DNA from: Flaccisagitta enflata
Taxonomy: Eukaryota; Chaetognatha; Sagittoidea; Aphragmophora
Length of the DNA stretch: 64,000 bases
Direction of reading: 5' to 3'
Assembly: GCA_965153355.1 (NCBI GenBank)
Contig: OZ231126.1
Span: forward strand, 109,616,001 to 109,680,000
The position numbers were made by a program, and so were the translations under genes. The notes under the pieces are model-generated. The model was not told where the DNA came from and ran no database searches. It worked only from the letters and a program-made list of their open reading frames with translations. Shown here in pieces: positions 41,103 to 56,940 of the stretch. Position 1 is the stretch's first letter, and every line of letters starts with the position of its first letter.

Positions 41103-41340
41103 ACCTTGCCGTGTCGGTCAGTAGGTCGGTACAAAATATTTCTAAAATTGCGAGTGGTTTTCGCATTACTGCTCCTGCCCAACCGTCCGCGACTGGATTG
41201 CCATGCATCAGGCCTTGTTAGTCGCGTGCACCCAACTCTACACCCCGCTTTTTCCATCCGTCCATCGGTTGGTTGGTCGCTCTGTCGGTCTGTCACACTT
41301 TTACTTTTTTTATCAATTCTATTTCTTTAAGTCAGTTGAA
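41103..41340. repeat. Dispersed repeat, two units head to tail
   Basis: One unit ends CATGCATCAGGCCTTGTT at about 41203-41219 and is followed at once by AGTCGCGTGC, the family start, then GTCGCTCTGTCGGTCTGTC. Confidence 0.8.
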
Positions 41341-41808
41341 GTCATTTAAGAGTACAGCCCTGCCCCTTGATAACGGCCCCAAGGGGACCCTTCATATTTG
41401 TCCCTTATTGCGGGGCACCGTTATCGCGAAAAGCTATTTGGCTAGCTGATTGTTTACACTGTAGCAGCCACTACATCCTAATCTTATTGGTGTTTTAATG
41501 TCTCACTTTTTAAGAATAATAAGTTTTGATGATTTAAATAGTAGTTAAAAAGTATGCCAGGTGGTGTGCAATATCCCTTGCAAACAGATATTTGGCATGA
41601 TAAATTACCACCATATCTGTAAGCGAGAAACACAGACTGACAAAAAATAGACTGATGGCAAAACATAAAGACAGCTAAGCAGTCTGACAAAAAGATAGTG
41701 GCAGATAAGTTAGAGATTGATCTAAGAATAACAAGTGACGTGGGTCACAATATCATTGTGGACAGGTGGGCAGGGGCATACAACCCTCATTCATACCCTT
41801 GCCCACCC
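41341..41808. other. Gene-free lead-in to the satellite
   Basis: No gene. Ends in a dispersed-repeat-like ACAGACTGACAAAAAATAG segment and a GGTGGGCAGGGGCATAC/CTTGCCCACC stretch at the first satellite monomer. Confidence 0.5.
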
Positions 41809-44800
41809 CGTGATCCTAACATCCTGGAATCAGAAAAGATCATGTTCAAAGGTGATCCTAACATCCTGGAATCAGAAAAGATCATGTTCAAAGGTGATCC
41901 TAACATCCTGGAATCAGAAAAGATCATCTTCAAAGGTGATCCTAACATCCTGGAATCAGTAAAGATCATCTTCAAAAGGGATCCTAACTTCCATGAATCA
42001 GAAAAGATCATCTTCAAAGGTGACCCTAACATCCTGGAATCAGAAAAGATCATCTTCAAAGGTGATCCTAACATCCTGGAATCAGAAAAGTTCACCTTCA
42101 AAGGTTATCCTAACATCCTGGAATCAGAAAAGATCATCTTCAATGGTGATCCTAACATCCTGGAATCAGAAAAGATCATATTCAAAGGTGATCCTTACAT
42201 CCTGGAATCAGTGGTAATCATCTTCAAAGGTGATCCTAACATCCTGGAATCAGAAAAGATCATTTTCAAAGGTAATCCTAACATCCTGGAATCAGAAAAG
42301 ATCATCTTCAAAGGTGTTCCTAACATCCTGGAATCAGAAAAGATCATCTTCAAAGGTAATCCTAACATCCCGGAATCAGTAAAGATCATCTTCAAAGGTG
42401 ATCCTAACATTCTGGAATCAGAAAAGATCTTCTTCAAAGGCGATCCTAACATCCTGGAATCAAAAAAGATCATCTTTAAAGGTGATCCTAACATCCTGGA
42501 ATCAGAAAAGATCATCTTCAAAGGTGATCCTAACATCCTGGAATCAGAAAAGATCATCTTTAAAGGTGATCTAACATCCTGGAATCAGAAAAGATCATCT
42601 TCAAAGGTATCCTAACATCCTGGAATCAGAAGAGATCATCTTCAAAGGTGATCCTAATATCCTGGAATCAGAAAAGATCATCTTCAAAGGTGATCCTAAC
42701 ATCCTGCAATCAGTGGAGACCATCTTCAAAGGTGATCCTAACAACCTGGAATCAGAAAAGATCATTTTCAAAGGTGATCCTAACATCCTGGAATCAGTGG
42801 AGATCATCTTCAAAGGTGATCCTAACATCCTGGAATCAGAAATGATCATCTTCAAAGGTGATCCTAACATCCTGAAATCAGAAAGGATCATCTTCAAAGG
42901 TGATCCTACACATCCTGGAATCATTGGAGATCATCTTCAAAGGTGATCCTAAAATCCAGGAATCAGAAAAGATCATCCTCAATGGTGATCCTAACATCCT
43001 GGAATCAGAAAGGATCATCTTTAAAGGTGATCTTAACATCCTGGAATCAGAAAAGATCATCTTCAAAGGTGATCCTAACATCCTGGAATCAGAAAAGATC
43101 ATCTTCAAAGGTGATCCTTACATCCTGGAAACAGAAAAGATCATCTTCAAAGGTGATCCTAACATCCTGGAATCAGTAAAGAACATCTTCAAAGGTGATC
43201 CTAACATCCTGGAATGAGAAAAGATCATCTTCAAAGGTGATCCTAACATCCTGGAATAAGAAAAGATCATCTTCAAAGGTGATCCTACACATCCTGGAAT
43301 CAGTGGAGATCATCTTCAAAGGTGATCCTAAATACCTGGAATCAGAAAAGATCATCCTCAAAGGTGATCCCAACATCCTGCAATCAATGGAGATCATCTT
43401 CAAAGGTGATCCTAACATCCTGGAATTAGAAAAGGTCATCTTCAAAGGTGATCCTAATATCCTGGAATCAGAAAAGATCATCTTCATAGGTGATCCTAAC
43501 ATCCTGGAATCAGTGGAGATCATCTTCAAAAGTGATCCTAACATCCTGGAATCAGAAAAGATCATCTTAAAAGGTGATCCTAACATCCCTGAATCAGAAA
43601 AGATCATCTTCAAAGGTGATCCTAACATCCTGGAATCAATGAAGATCATCTACAAAGGTGATCCTAACATCCTGGAATCAGAAAAGATCATCTTCAAAGG
43701 TGATCCTAATATCCTGGAATTAGAAAAGATCATCTTCATAGGTGATGCCAACATCCTGGAATCAGTGGAGATCATCTTCAAAGGTGATCCTAACATCCTG
43801 GAATCAGAAAAGATCATCTTCAAAGGTGATCCTAACATCCTGGAATCAGAAAAGATCATTTTCAAAGGTAATCCTAACATCCTGGAATCAGAAAAGATCA
43901 TCTTCAAAGGTGATCCTAACATCCTGGAATCAGAAAAGATCATCTTCAAAGGTAATCCTAACATCCCGGAATCAGTAAAGATCATCTTCAAAGGTGATCC
44001 TAACATTCTGGAATCAGAAAAGATCTTCTTCAAAGGCGATCCTAACATCCTGGAATCAAAAAAGATCATCTTTAAAGGTGATCCTAACATCCTGGAATCA
44101 GAAAAGATCATCTTCAAAGGTGATCCTAACATCCTGGAATCAGAAAAGATCATCTTTAAAGGTGATCCTAACATCCTGGAATCAGAAAAGATCATCTTCA
44201 AAGGTATCCTAACATCCTGGAATCAGAAGAGATCATCTTCAAAGGTGATCCTAATATCCTGGAATCAGAAAAGATCATCTTCAAAGGTGATCCTAACATC
44301 CTGCAATCAGTGGAGACCATCTTCAAAGGTGATCCTAACAACCTGGAATCAGAAAAGATCATTTTCAAAGGTGATCCTAACATCCTGGAATCAGTGGAGA
44401 TCATCTTCAAAGGTGATCCTAACATCCTGGAATCAGAAATGATCATCTTCAAAGGTGATCCTAACATCCTGAAATCAGAAAGGATCATCTTCAAAGGTGA
44501 TCCTACACATCCTGGAATCAGTGGAGATCATCTTCAAAGGTGATCCTAACATCCTGGAATTAGAAAGGATCATCCTCAAAGGTGACCCTAACATTCCTGG
44601 AATCAGAAAAGATCATCCTCAAAGGTGAACCTAACATTCTGGAATCAGAAAAGATCATCTTGAAAGGTGATCCTATCATCCTGGAATCAGAAAAGATCAT
44701 CTTCAAAGGTGATCCTAACATCCTGGAATCAGAAAAGATCATCTTCAAAGGTGATCCTAACATCCTGGAATCAGTGAGATTGTCTTCAAAGGTGATCCTA

Positions 44801-47800
44801 ACATCCTGGAATCAGAAAAGATCATCTTCAAAGGTGATCCTAACATCCTGGAATCAGAAAAGATCATCTTCAAAGGTGATCCTAACATCCTGGAATCAGA
44901 AAAGATCATCTTCAAAGGTGATCCTAACATCCTGGAATCAGAAAAGATCATCTTCAAAGGTGATCCTAACAACCTGGAATCAGAAAAGATCATCTTCAAA
45001 GGTGATCCTAACATCCTGGAATCAGTGGAGATCATCTTCAAAGGTGATCCTAACATCCTGGAATCAGAAAAGATCATCTTCAAAGGTGATCCTAACATCC
45101 TGGAATCAGAAAAGATCATCTTCAAAGGTGATCCTAACATCCTGGAATCAGTGGAGATCATCTTCAAAGGTGATCCTAAATCCTGGAATCAGAAAAGATC
45201 ATCTTCAAAGGTGATCCTAACATCCTGGAATCAATGGAAATCATCTTCAATGGTGATCCTAACATCCTGAATCAGAAAAGATCATCTTCAAAGGTGATCC
45301 TAATATCCTGGAATCAGAAAAGATCATCTTCAAAGGTGATCCTAACATCCTGGAATTAGTGTAGGTCATCTTCAAAGGTGATCCTAACATCCTGGAATCA
45401 GAAAAGATCATCTTCAAAGGTGATCCTAACATCCTGGAATCAGAAAAGATCATCTTCAAAGGTGATCCTAACATCCTTGAATAAGTGGAGATCATCTTCA
45501 AAGGTGATCCTAACATCCTGGAATCAGAAGAGATCATCTTCAAAGGTGATCCTAACATCCTGGAATCAGAAAAGATCATCTTCAAAGGTGATCCTAACAT
45601 CCTGGAATCAGAAAAGATCATCTTCAAAGGTTATCCTAACATCCTGGAATCAGAAAAGATCATCTTCAAAGGTGATCCTAACATCCTGGAATCAGAAAAG
45701 ATCATCTTCAAAGGTGATCCTAACATCCTGGAATCAGAAAAGATCATCTTTAAAGGTGATCCTAACATCCTGAAATCAGAAAAAAAACCTCTTCAAAGGT
45801 GATCCTATACATCCTGGAATCAGAAGAGATCATCTTCAATGGTGATCCTAAATTCCTGGAATCAAAAAAGATCATCCACAAAGGTGATCCTAACATCCTG
45901 GAATCAATGGAGTTCTCTTCAAAGGTGATCCTAACATCTTGGAATCAGAAAAGATCATCTTCAAAGGTAATCCTAATATCCTGGAATCAGTAAAGATCAT
46001 CTTCAAAGGTGATCCTAACATCCTGGAATCAGTGGAGATCATCTTCAAAGGTGATCCTAACATCCTGGAATCAGAAAAGATCATCTTCAAAGGTGATCCT
46101 AACATCCTGGAATCAGAAAAGGTCATCTGAAAAGGTGATCGTAATATCCTGGAATCAGTGGAGATCATCTTCAAAGGTGATCCTAACATCCTGGAATCAG
46201 TGGAGATCATCTTCAAAGGTGATCCTAACATCCTGGAATCAGAAAAGATCATCTTCAAAGGTGATCCTTACATCCTGAAATCAGAAAAAAACATCTTCAA
46301 AGATGATCCTACACATCCTGGAATCAGAAGAGATCATCTTCAAAGGTGATCCTAAAATCCTAGAATCAGTGGAGGTCATCTTCAAAGGTGATCCTAACAT
46401 CCTAGAATCAGTGGAGATCATCTTCAAAGGTGATACTAACATCCTGGAATCAGAAAAGATCATCTTCAAAGGTGATCCTAACATCCTGGAATCAGAAAAG
46501 ATCATCTTCAAAGATGACCCAAACATCCTGGAATCAGAAAAGATCATCTTCAAAGGTGATCCTAACATCCTGGAATCAGTGGAGATCATCTTCAAAGGTG
46601 ATCCTAACATCCTGGAATCAGAAAAGATCATCTTCAAAGGTGATCCTAACATCCTGGAATCAGTGGAGATCATCTTCAAAGGTGATCCTAACATCCTGGA
46701 ATCAGAAAAGATTATCTTCAAAGGTGATCCTAACATCCTGAAATCAGAAACGATCATCTTAGAAGGTGATCCTACACATCCTGGAATCAGTGGAGATCAT
46801 CTTCAAAGGTGATCCTAAAATCCTGGAATCAGAAAGGATCATCCTCAAAGGTGATCCTACATCCTGGAATCAGGAAAGATCATCTTCAATGTGAATCCTA
46901 ACATCCTGGAATCAGAAAAGATCATCTTCAAAGGTGATCCTAACATCCTGGAATCAGAAAAGATCATCTTCAAAGGTGATCCTAACATCCTGGAATCAGA
47001 AAAGATCATCTTCAAAGGTGATCCTAACATCCTGGAATCAGAAAAGATCATCTTCAAAGGTGATCCTAACATCCTGGAATCAGAAAAGATCATCTTCAAA
47101 GGTGATCCTAACATCCTGGAATCAGAGGAGATCATCTTCAAAGGTGATCCTAACATCCTGGAATCAGAAAAGATCATCTTCAAAGGTGATCCTAACATCC
47201 TGGAATCAGAAAAGATCATCTTCAAAGGTGATCCTAACATCCTGGAATCAGAAAAGATCAACTTCAAATGTGAACCTAACATCCTGAAATCAGTAAAGAT
47301 CATCTTCAAAGGTGATCCTAACATCCTGGAATCAGAAAAGATCATCTTTCAAGGTGATCCTAACATCCTGGAATCAGAAAAGATCATCTTCAAAGGTGAT
47401 CCTACACATCCTGGAATCAGTGGATATCATTTTAAAAGGTGATCCTAAGATCATGGAATCAGAAAAGATCATCTCAAAGGTAATCCTAACATCCTGGAAT
47501 CAGAAGAGATCATCTTAAAAGGTGATCCTAACATCCTGGAATCAAAAAAGATCATCTTCAAAGGTGATCCTAATATCCTGGAATCAGAAAAGATCATCTT
47601 CAAAGGTGATCATAACGTCCTGAAATCAGAAAAGATCATCTTCAATGGTGATCCTAACATCCTGGAATCAAAAAAGATCATCTTCAAAGGTGATCCTAAC
47701 ATCCTGGAATCAGAAAAGATCATCTTCAAAGGTGATCCTAACATCCTGCAATCAGTGGAGATCATCTTCAAAGGTGATCCTAAAATCCTGGAATCAGTGG

Positions 47801-48033
47801 AGATCATCTTCAAAGGTGATCATAACATCCTGGAATCAGAAAAGATCATCTTCAAAGGTGATCCTAACATCCTGGAATCAGAAAAGATCATCTTCAAAGG
47901 TGATCCTAACATCCTTGAATCAGAAAAGATCATCTTCAAAGGTGATCCTAACATCCTGGAATCAGAAAAGATCCTCTTCAAAGGTGCTCCTAATACCTGG
48001 AATAAGAAAAGATCATCTTCAAAGGTGATCCTA

Positions 48034-48652
48034 CTATCTTCGCCAAAAGAAACGCGACACCTTCTATCTACAATATCTTGGCTTCTAGAAAAGCTAGATA
48101 CTTTTTAAAAAAAAGAAATTAATCTTCTTCAAAAAATCTACAAAATGAGTCCAATCTGGTAACTGTATCTTAAAGCGTTTAGAAATGGCAAGCAGAAGAA
48201 GGAAAATGGTCATATTCAGAATTGATAAAAGTTTGTGAAAAAAAAGAAAGATTAACTTTGATATAATTGATATAACTTTAACTTTGATTATCTTAGCTTC
48301 TGGAGAAGCTAGATACTTTTTCCAAAAAAGCAAATTATTCTACATCGAAAAATCTCGAAGGTGGGCTCAATCTGGATTCTGTAGCTCAAGCCGTTTAGAA
48401 ATGGCAAGCAAAAGAGTAAACCTTAATAAAGAATTATTGGCTTGCAAAAACTGTGGATGAATGAGAAGAGGTTATCACCCCTGTTGATGAAGAAATGCGA
48501 TATAAATTGCATTTTAGATCCACAGTCTTTTGTATTTTTTTATAAAAATAACTTACTTGACCTCCAAACTCTCTCAGTTACTGAATTTTGTCAGAATATG
48601 GTCAATAAATCAAATCTTTGCCAGGGTGTCGCATTTCTTTTGGCGAAGATAG
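48034..48652. mobile_element. 0.62-kb TIR element (MITE) inside the satellite, copy 1
   Basis: Terminal inverted repeats of 28 bp with one mismatch (CTATCTTCGCCAAAAGAAA at the left end), flanked by TA on both sides (48032-48033 and 48653-48654). Deleting the element and one TA leaves an intact 42-bp monomer. The interior is a diverged direct duplication (AGAAGCTAGATAC at about 48090 and 48305) with an 8-bp palindrome. No transposase. Confidence 0.92.
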
Positions 48653-51600
48653 TAACATCCTCGAATCAGAAAAGATCATCTTCAAAGGTGATCCTAACAA
48701 CCTTGAATCAGAAAAGATAATCTTCAAAGGTGATCCTTACATCCTGAAATCAGAAAAGATCATCTTCAAAGGTGATCCTACACATCCTGGAATCAGTGGA
48801 GATCATCTTCAAAGGTGATCTTAAAATCCTGGAATCAGAAAAGATCATTCTCAAAGCTGATCCTACATCCTGAAATCAATGATAATCATCTTCAATGGTG
48901 ATCCTAACTTCCTGGAATCAGAAAAGATCATCTTCAAAGGTGATCCTAACATCTGGGAATCAGAAAAGATCATCTTCAAAGGTGATCCTAACATCCTGGG
49001 AATTGGGGTGTTCATCTTCAAAGGTGATCCTTATACCTGGAATCAGAAAAAGATCATCTTCAAAGGTGATCCTGGGGCTTATCCTGAATCAGAAAAGATC
49101 ATCTTCAAAGGTGATCCTAACATCCTGAAATCATAGAAAAGATCATCTTCAAAGGTGATCCTAAACATCCTGGAATCAGAAAAGATCATCTTCAAAGGTG
49201 ATCCTAACATCCTGGAATCAGAAAAGATCATCTTCAAAGGTGACCCTAACATCCTGGAATCAGAAAAGATCATCTTCAAAGGTGATCCTAACATCCTGGA
49301 ATCAGAAGAGATCATCTTCAAAGGTGATCCTAACATCCTGGAATCAAAAAAGGTCATCTTCAAAGGTGATCCTAAATTCCTGGAATCAAAAAAGATCATC
49401 TTTCAAGGTGATCCTAACATCCTGGAATCAGAAAAAAGATCATCTTCAAAGGTGATCCTAACATCCTGAAATCAGAAAAGATCATCTTCAAAGGTGATCC
49501 TAACATCCTTGAATAAGTGGAGATCATCTTCAAAGGTGATCCTAACATCCTGGAATCAGAAGAGATCATCTTCAAAGGTGATCCTAACATCCTGAAATCA
49601 ATTCCAGAAAAGATCATCTTCAAAGGTGATCCTAATATCCTGGAATCAGAAAAGATCATATTAATAGGTGATCCTAACATCCTGGAATCAGTAAAAGATC
49701 ATCTTCAAGGTGTGATCCTAATATCCTGGGAATCAGAAAGATCAACTTCAAAATGTGAACCTAATATCCTGAAATCAGTGGAGATCATCTTCAAAGGTGA
49801 TCCTAACATCCTGGAATCAGAAAAGATCATCTTTCAAGGTGATCCTAACATCCTGGAATCAGAAAAGATCATCTTCAAAGGTGATCCTACACATCCTGGA
49901 ATCAGTGGATATCATTTTAAATGGTGATCCTAAGATCATGGAATCAGAAAAGATCATCTTCAAAGGTGATCCTAACATCCTGGAATCAGAAAAGATCATC
50001 TTCAAAGATGACCCAAACATCCTGGAATCAGAAAAGATCATCTTCAAAGGTGATCCTAACATCCTGAAAGCCAGTGGGAGATCATCTTCAGGTGATCCTA
50101 ACATCCTGGAATCAGAAAAGATCATCTTCAAAGGTGATCCTAACATCCTGGAATCAGTGGAGATCATCTTCAAAGGTGATCCTAACATCCTGGAATCAGA
50201 AAAGATTATCTTCAAAGGTGATCCTAACATCCTGAAATCAGAAACGATCATCTTCAAAGGTGATCAAACACATCCTGGAATCAGTGGAGATCATCTTCAA
50301 AGGTGATCCTAACATCCTGGAATCAGAAAAGATCATCTTTAAAGGTGATCTAACATCCTGGAATCAGAAAAGATCATCTTCAAAGGTATCCTAACATCCT
50401 GGAATCAGAAAAGATCATCTTCAAAGGTGATCCTAATATCCTGGAATCAGAAATGATCATCTTCAAAGGTGATCCTGACATCCTGGAATCAGTGGATATC
50501 ATCTTCAAAGGTGATCCTAATCCTAACATCCTGGAATCAGAAAAGATCATCTTCAAAGTAGATCCTAACATCCTGGAATCAGAAAAGATCATCTTCAAAG
50601 GTGATCCTAACATCCTTGAATAAGTGGAGATCATCTTCAAAGGTGATCCTAACATCCTGGAATCAGAAGAGATCATCTTCAAAGGTGATCCTAACATCCT
50701 GGAATCAGAGGAGATCATCTTCAAAGATGATCCTAACATCCTGGAATCAGAAAAGATCATCTTCAAAGGTGATCCTAACATCCTGGAATCAGAAAAGATC
50801 ATCTTCAAAGGTGATCCTAATATCCTGGAATCAGAAATGATCATCTTCAAAGGTGAACCTAACATCCTGAAATCAGTTGAGATCATCTTCAAAGGTGATC
50901 CTAACATCCTGGAATCAGAAAAGATCATCTTCAAAGGTGATCCTAACATCCTGGAATCAGAAAAGATCATCTTAAAAGGTGATCCTAACATCCTGGAATC
51001 AGAAAAGATCATCTTCAATGGGATCCTAATATCCTGGAATCAGAAAAGATCATCTGGAAAGGTGATCATAACATCCTGGAATCAGTAATGATCATCTTGA
51101 AAGGTCATCTAACATCCTGGAATCAGAAAAGATCATTTCAAAAGGTAATCCTAACATCCTGGAATCAGAAAAGATCATCTTCAAAGGTGATTCTAACATC
51201 CTGGAATCAGAAAAGATCATCTTCAAAGGTAATCCTAACATCCCGGAATCAGTAAAGATCATCTTCAAAGGTGATCCTAACATTCTGGAACTGTGAAAAG
51301 ATCTTCTAAAGGCGATCCCAATATCCTGGAATCAAAAGATCATTCTTGAAGGTGATCCTAATATCTCAGAATCAGAAAAGATCAATCTTCGTATGTGATC
51401 CAACATCCTGGAATCAGAAAAGATCATCTTCTAAAGTTGCAAAGACTCCAACATCCTGGAATCAGAAAAGATCATCTTCAAAGGTATCCTAACATCCTGG
51501 AACTCAGTGAAGATCATCTTCAAAGGTGATCCTAATATCCTGGGAACAGAAAGATCATCTTCAAAGGTGATCCTAACATCCTGAAAAGATCATCTTCAAA

Positions 51601-54600
51601 GGTGATCCTAACATCCTGGAATCAGAAAAGATCATTTTCAAAGGTGATCCTAACATCCTGGAATCAGTAAAGATCATCTTCAAAGGTGATCCTAACATCC
51701 TTGAATCAGAAAAGATCATCTTCAAAGGTGATCCTAACATCCTGAAATCAGAAAGGATCATCTTCAAAGGTGATCCTACACATCCTGGAATCATTGGAGA
51801 TCATCTTCAAAGGTGATCCTAAAATCCAGGAATCAGAAAAGATCATCCTCAATGGTGATCCTAACATCCTGGAATCAGAAAGGATCATCTTCAAAGGTGA
51901 TCCTAACATCCTAGAATCAGAAAAGATCATCTTCAAAGGTGATCCTAACATCCTGGAATCAGAAAAGATCATCTTCAAAGGTGATCCTAACATCCTGGAA
52001 ACAGAAAAGATCATCTTCAAAGGTGATCCTAACATCCTGGAATCAGAAAAGATCATCTTCAAAGGTGATCCTAATATCCTGGAATCAGAAAAGATCATCT
52101 TCAAAGGTGATCCTAACATCCTGGAATCAGAAAAGATCATCTTCAAAGGTGATCCTACACATCCTGGAATCAGTGGAGATCATCTTCAAAGGTGATCCTA
52201 AATACCTGGAATCAGAAAAGATCATCCTCAAAGGTGATCCCAACATCCTGCAATCAATGGAGATCATCTTCAAAGGTGATCCTAACATCCTGGAATTAGA
52301 AAAGGTCATCTTCAAAGGTGATCCTAATATCCTGGAATCAGAAAAGATCATCTTCATAGGTGATCCTAACATCCTGGAATCAGTGGAGATCATCTTCAAA
52401 AGTGATCCTAACATCCTGGAATCAGAAAAGATCATCTTAAAAGGTGATCCTAACATCCCTGAATCAGAAAAGATCATCTTCAAAGGTGATCCTAACATCC
52501 TGGAATCAATGAAGATCATCTACAAAGGTGATCCTAACATCCTGGAATCAGAAAAGATCATCTTCAAAGGTGATCCTAATATCCTGGAATTAGAAAAGAT
52601 CATCTTCATAGGTGATGCCAACATCCTGGAATCAGTGGAGATCATCTTCAAAGGTGATCCTAACATCCTGGAATCAGAAAAGATCATCTTCAAAGGTGAT
52701 CCTAACATCCTGGAATCAGAAAAGATCATTTTCAAAGGTAATCCTAACATCCTGGAATCAGAAAAGATCATCTTCAAAGGTGATCCTAACATCCTGGAAT
52801 CAGAAAAGATCATCTTCAAAGGTAATCCTAACATCCCGGAATCAGTAAAGATCATCTTCAAAGGTGATCCTAACATTCTGGAATCAGAAAAGATCTTCTT
52901 CAAAGGCGATCCTAACATCCTGGAATCAAAAAAGATCATCTTTAAAGGTGATCCTAACATCCTGGAATCAGAAAAGATCATCTTCAAAGGTGATCCTAAC
53001 ATCCTGGAATCAGAAAAGATCATCTTTAAAGGTGATCTAACATCCTGGAATCAGAAAAGATCATCTTCAAAGGTATCCTAACATCCTGGAATCAGAAGAG
53101 ATCATCTTCAAAGGTGATCCTAATATCCTGGAATCAGAAAAGATCATCTTCAAAGGTGATCCTAACATCCTGCAATCAGTGGAGACCATCTTCAAAGGTG
53201 ATCCTAACAACCTGGAATCAGAAAAGATCATTTTCAAAGGTGATCCTAACATCCTGGAATCAGTGGAGATCATCTTCAAAGGTGATCCTAACATCCTGGA
53301 ATCAGAAATGATCATCTTCAAAGGTGATCCTAACATCCTGAAATCAGAAAGGATCATCTTCAAAGGTGATCCTACACATCCTGGAATCAGTGGAGATCAT
53401 CTTCAAAGGTGATCCTAACATCCTGGAATTAGAAAGGATCATATTCAAAGGTGACCCTAACATTCTGGAATCAGAAAAGATCATCCTCAAAGGTGACCCT
53501 AACATTCTGGAATCAGAAAAGATCATCTTGAAAGGTGATCCTATCATCCTGGAATCAGAAAAGATCATCTTCAAAGGTGATCCTAACATCCTGGAATCAG
53601 AAAAGATTATCTTCAAAGGTGATCCTAACATCCTGTAATCAGTGGAGATTGTCTTCAAAGGTGATCCTAACATCCTGGAATCAGAAAAGATCATCTTCAA
53701 AGGTGATCCTAACATCTTGGAATCAGAAAAGATCATCTTCAAAGGTGATCCTAACATCCTGGAATCAGAAAAGATCATCTTCAAAGGTGATCCCAACATC
53801 CTGGAATCAGTGGAGATCATCTTCAAAGGTGATTCTAACAACCTGGAATCAGAAAAGATCATCGTCAAAGGTGATCCTAACAACCTGGAATCAGTGGAGA
53901 TCATCTTCAAAGGTGATCCTAACATCCTGGAATCAGAAAAGATTATCTTCAAAGGTGATCCTAACATCCTGAAATCAGAAAAGATCATCTTCAAAGGTGA
54001 TCCTACACATCCTGGAATCAGTGGAGATCATCTTCAAAGGTGATCCTAAAATCCTGGAATCAGAAAAGATCATCCTCAAAGGAAACCCTACATCCTGGAA
54101 TCAATGGAAATCATCTTCAATGGTGATCCTAACTTCCCTGAATCAGAAAAGATCATCTTCAAAGGTGATTGTAATATCCTGGAATCAGAAAAGATCATCT
54201 TCAAAGGTGATCCTAACATCCTGGAATTAGTGTAGATCATCTTCAAAGGTGATCCTAACATCCTGGCATCAGAAAAGATCATCTTCAAAGGTGATCCTAA
54301 CATCCTGGAATCAGAAAAGATCATCTTCAAAGGTGATCCTAACATCCTTGAATAAGTGGAGATCATCTTAAAAGGTGATCCTAACATCCTGGAATCAGAA
54401 GAGATCATCTTCAAAGGTGATCCTAACATCTTAGAATCAGAAAAGATCATCTTCTTAGGTGATCCTAACATCCTGGAATAAGAAAAGATCATCTTCAAAG
54501 GTTATCCTAACATCCTGGAATCAGTGGAGATCATCTTCAAAGGTGATCCTAACATCATGGAATCAGAAAGGATCATCTTCAAAGGTGATCCTAACATCCT

Positions 54601-56940
54601 GGAATCAGAAAAGATCGTCTTCAAAGGTGATCCTAACATCCTGAAATCAGAAAAAAAACCTCTTCAAAGGTGATCCTATACATCCTGGAATCAGAAGAGA
54701 TCATCTTCAAAGGTGATCCTAAATTCCTGGAATCAAAAAAGATCATCCACAAAGGTGATCCTAACATCCTGGAATCAATGGAGTTCTCTTCAAAGGTGAT
54801 CCTAACATCTTGGAATCAGAAAAGATCATCTTCAAAGGTAATCCTAATATCCTGGAATCAGTAAAGATCATCTTCAAAGGTAATCCTAATATCCTGAAAT
54901 CAGTGGAGATCATCTTCAAAGGTGATCCTAACATCCTGGAGTCAGAAAAGATCATCTTCAAAGGTGATCCTAACATCCTGGAATCAGAAAAGGTCATCTG
55001 AAAAGGTGATCGTAATATCCTGGAATCAGTGGAGATCATCTTCAAAGGTGATCCTAACATCCTGGAATCAGTGGAGATCATCTTCAAAGGTGATCCTATC
55101 ATCCTGAAATCAGAAAAGATCATCTTCAAAGATGATCCTAACATCCTGGAATCAGTGGAGATCATCTTCAAAGGTGATCCTAACATCCTGGAATCAGAGA
55201 AGAGATCATCTTCAAAGGTGATCCTAAAATCCTAGAATCAGTGGAGGTCATCTTCAAAGGTGATCCTAACATCCTAGAATCAGTGGAGATCATCTTCAAA
55301 GGTGATACTAACATCCTGGAATCAGAAAAGATCATCTTCAAAGGTGATCCTAACATCCTGGAATCAGAAAAGCTCATCTTCAAAGGTGATCCTAACATCC
55401 TTGGAATCAGAAAAGATCATCTTCAAAGGTGATCCTAACATCCTGGAATCAGTGGAGATCATCTTCAAAGGTGATCCTAACATCCTGGAATCAGAAAAGA
55501 TCATCTTCAAAGGTGATCCTAACATCTTGGAATCAGAAAAGATCATCTTCAAAGGTGATCCTAACATCCTGGAATCAGAAAAGATCATCTTCAAAGGTGA
55601 TCCTAACATCCTGAAATCAGAAACGATCATCTTAGAAGGTGATCCTACACATCCTGGAATCAGTGGAGATCATCTTCAAAGGTGATCCTAAAATCCTGGA
55701 ATCAGAAAGGATCATCCTCAAAGGTGATCCTACATCCTGGAATCAATGGAAATCATCTTCAATGGTAATCCTAACTTCCTGGAATCAGAAAAGATCATCT
55801 TCAAAGGTGATCCTAATATCCTGGAATCAGAAAAGATCATCTTCAAAGGTGATCCTAACATCCTGGAATCAGTGGAGATCATCTTCAAAGGTGATCCTAA
55901 CATCCTGGAATCAGAAAAGATCATCTTCAAAGGTGATCCTAACATCCTGGAATCAGAAGAGATCATCTTCAAAGGTGATCCTAACATCCTGGAATCAGAG
56001 GAGATCATCTTCAAAGATGATCCTAACATCCTGGAATCAGAAAAGATCATATTCAAAGGTGATCCTAACATCCTGGAATCAGAAAAGATCATCTTCAAAG
56101 GTGATCCTAACATCCTGGAATCAGAAAAGATCAACTTCAAATGTGAACCTAACATCCTGAAATCAGTAAAGATCATCTTCAAAGGTGATCCTAACATCCT
56201 GGAATCAGAAAAGATCATCTTTCAAGGTGATCCTAACATCCTGGAATCAGAAAAGATCATCTTCAAAGGTGATCCTACACATCCTGGAATCAGTGGATAT
56301 CATTTTAAAAGGTGATCCTAAGATCATGGAATCAGAAAAGATCATCCTCAAAGGTAATCCTAACATCCTGGAATCAATGGAGATCATCTTAAAAGGTGAT
56401 CCTAACATCCTGGAATCAAAAAAGATCATCTTCAAAGGTGATCCTAATATCCTGGAATCAGAAAAGATCATCTTCAAAGGTGATCATAACGTCCTGAAAT
56501 CTGATCCTAACATCCTGGAATCAGAAAAGATCATCTTCTAAGGTGATCCTAACATCCTGGAATCAAAAAAGATCATCTTCAAAGGTGATCCTAACATCCT
56601 GGAATCAGAAAAGATCATCTTCAAAGGTGATCCTAACATCCTGCAATCAGTGGAGATCATCTTCAAAGGTGATCTAACATCCTGGAATCAGAAAAGATAA
56701 TCTTCAAAGGTGATCAATAACATCTGGAATCAGAAAAGATCATCTTCAAAGAGTGATCTCCTAACATCCAAGAATCAGAAAAGATCATCTTCAAAGGTGA
56801 TCTAACATCCTTGAATCCAGAAAAGGAGTCATCTTCAATCTTCAAAGGTGATCCTAACATCCTGGAATCAAAAAAGATCCTCTTCAAAGGTGATCCTAAA
56901 ATACTGTAATCAAAAAAGATCATCTTGAAAGGTGATCCTA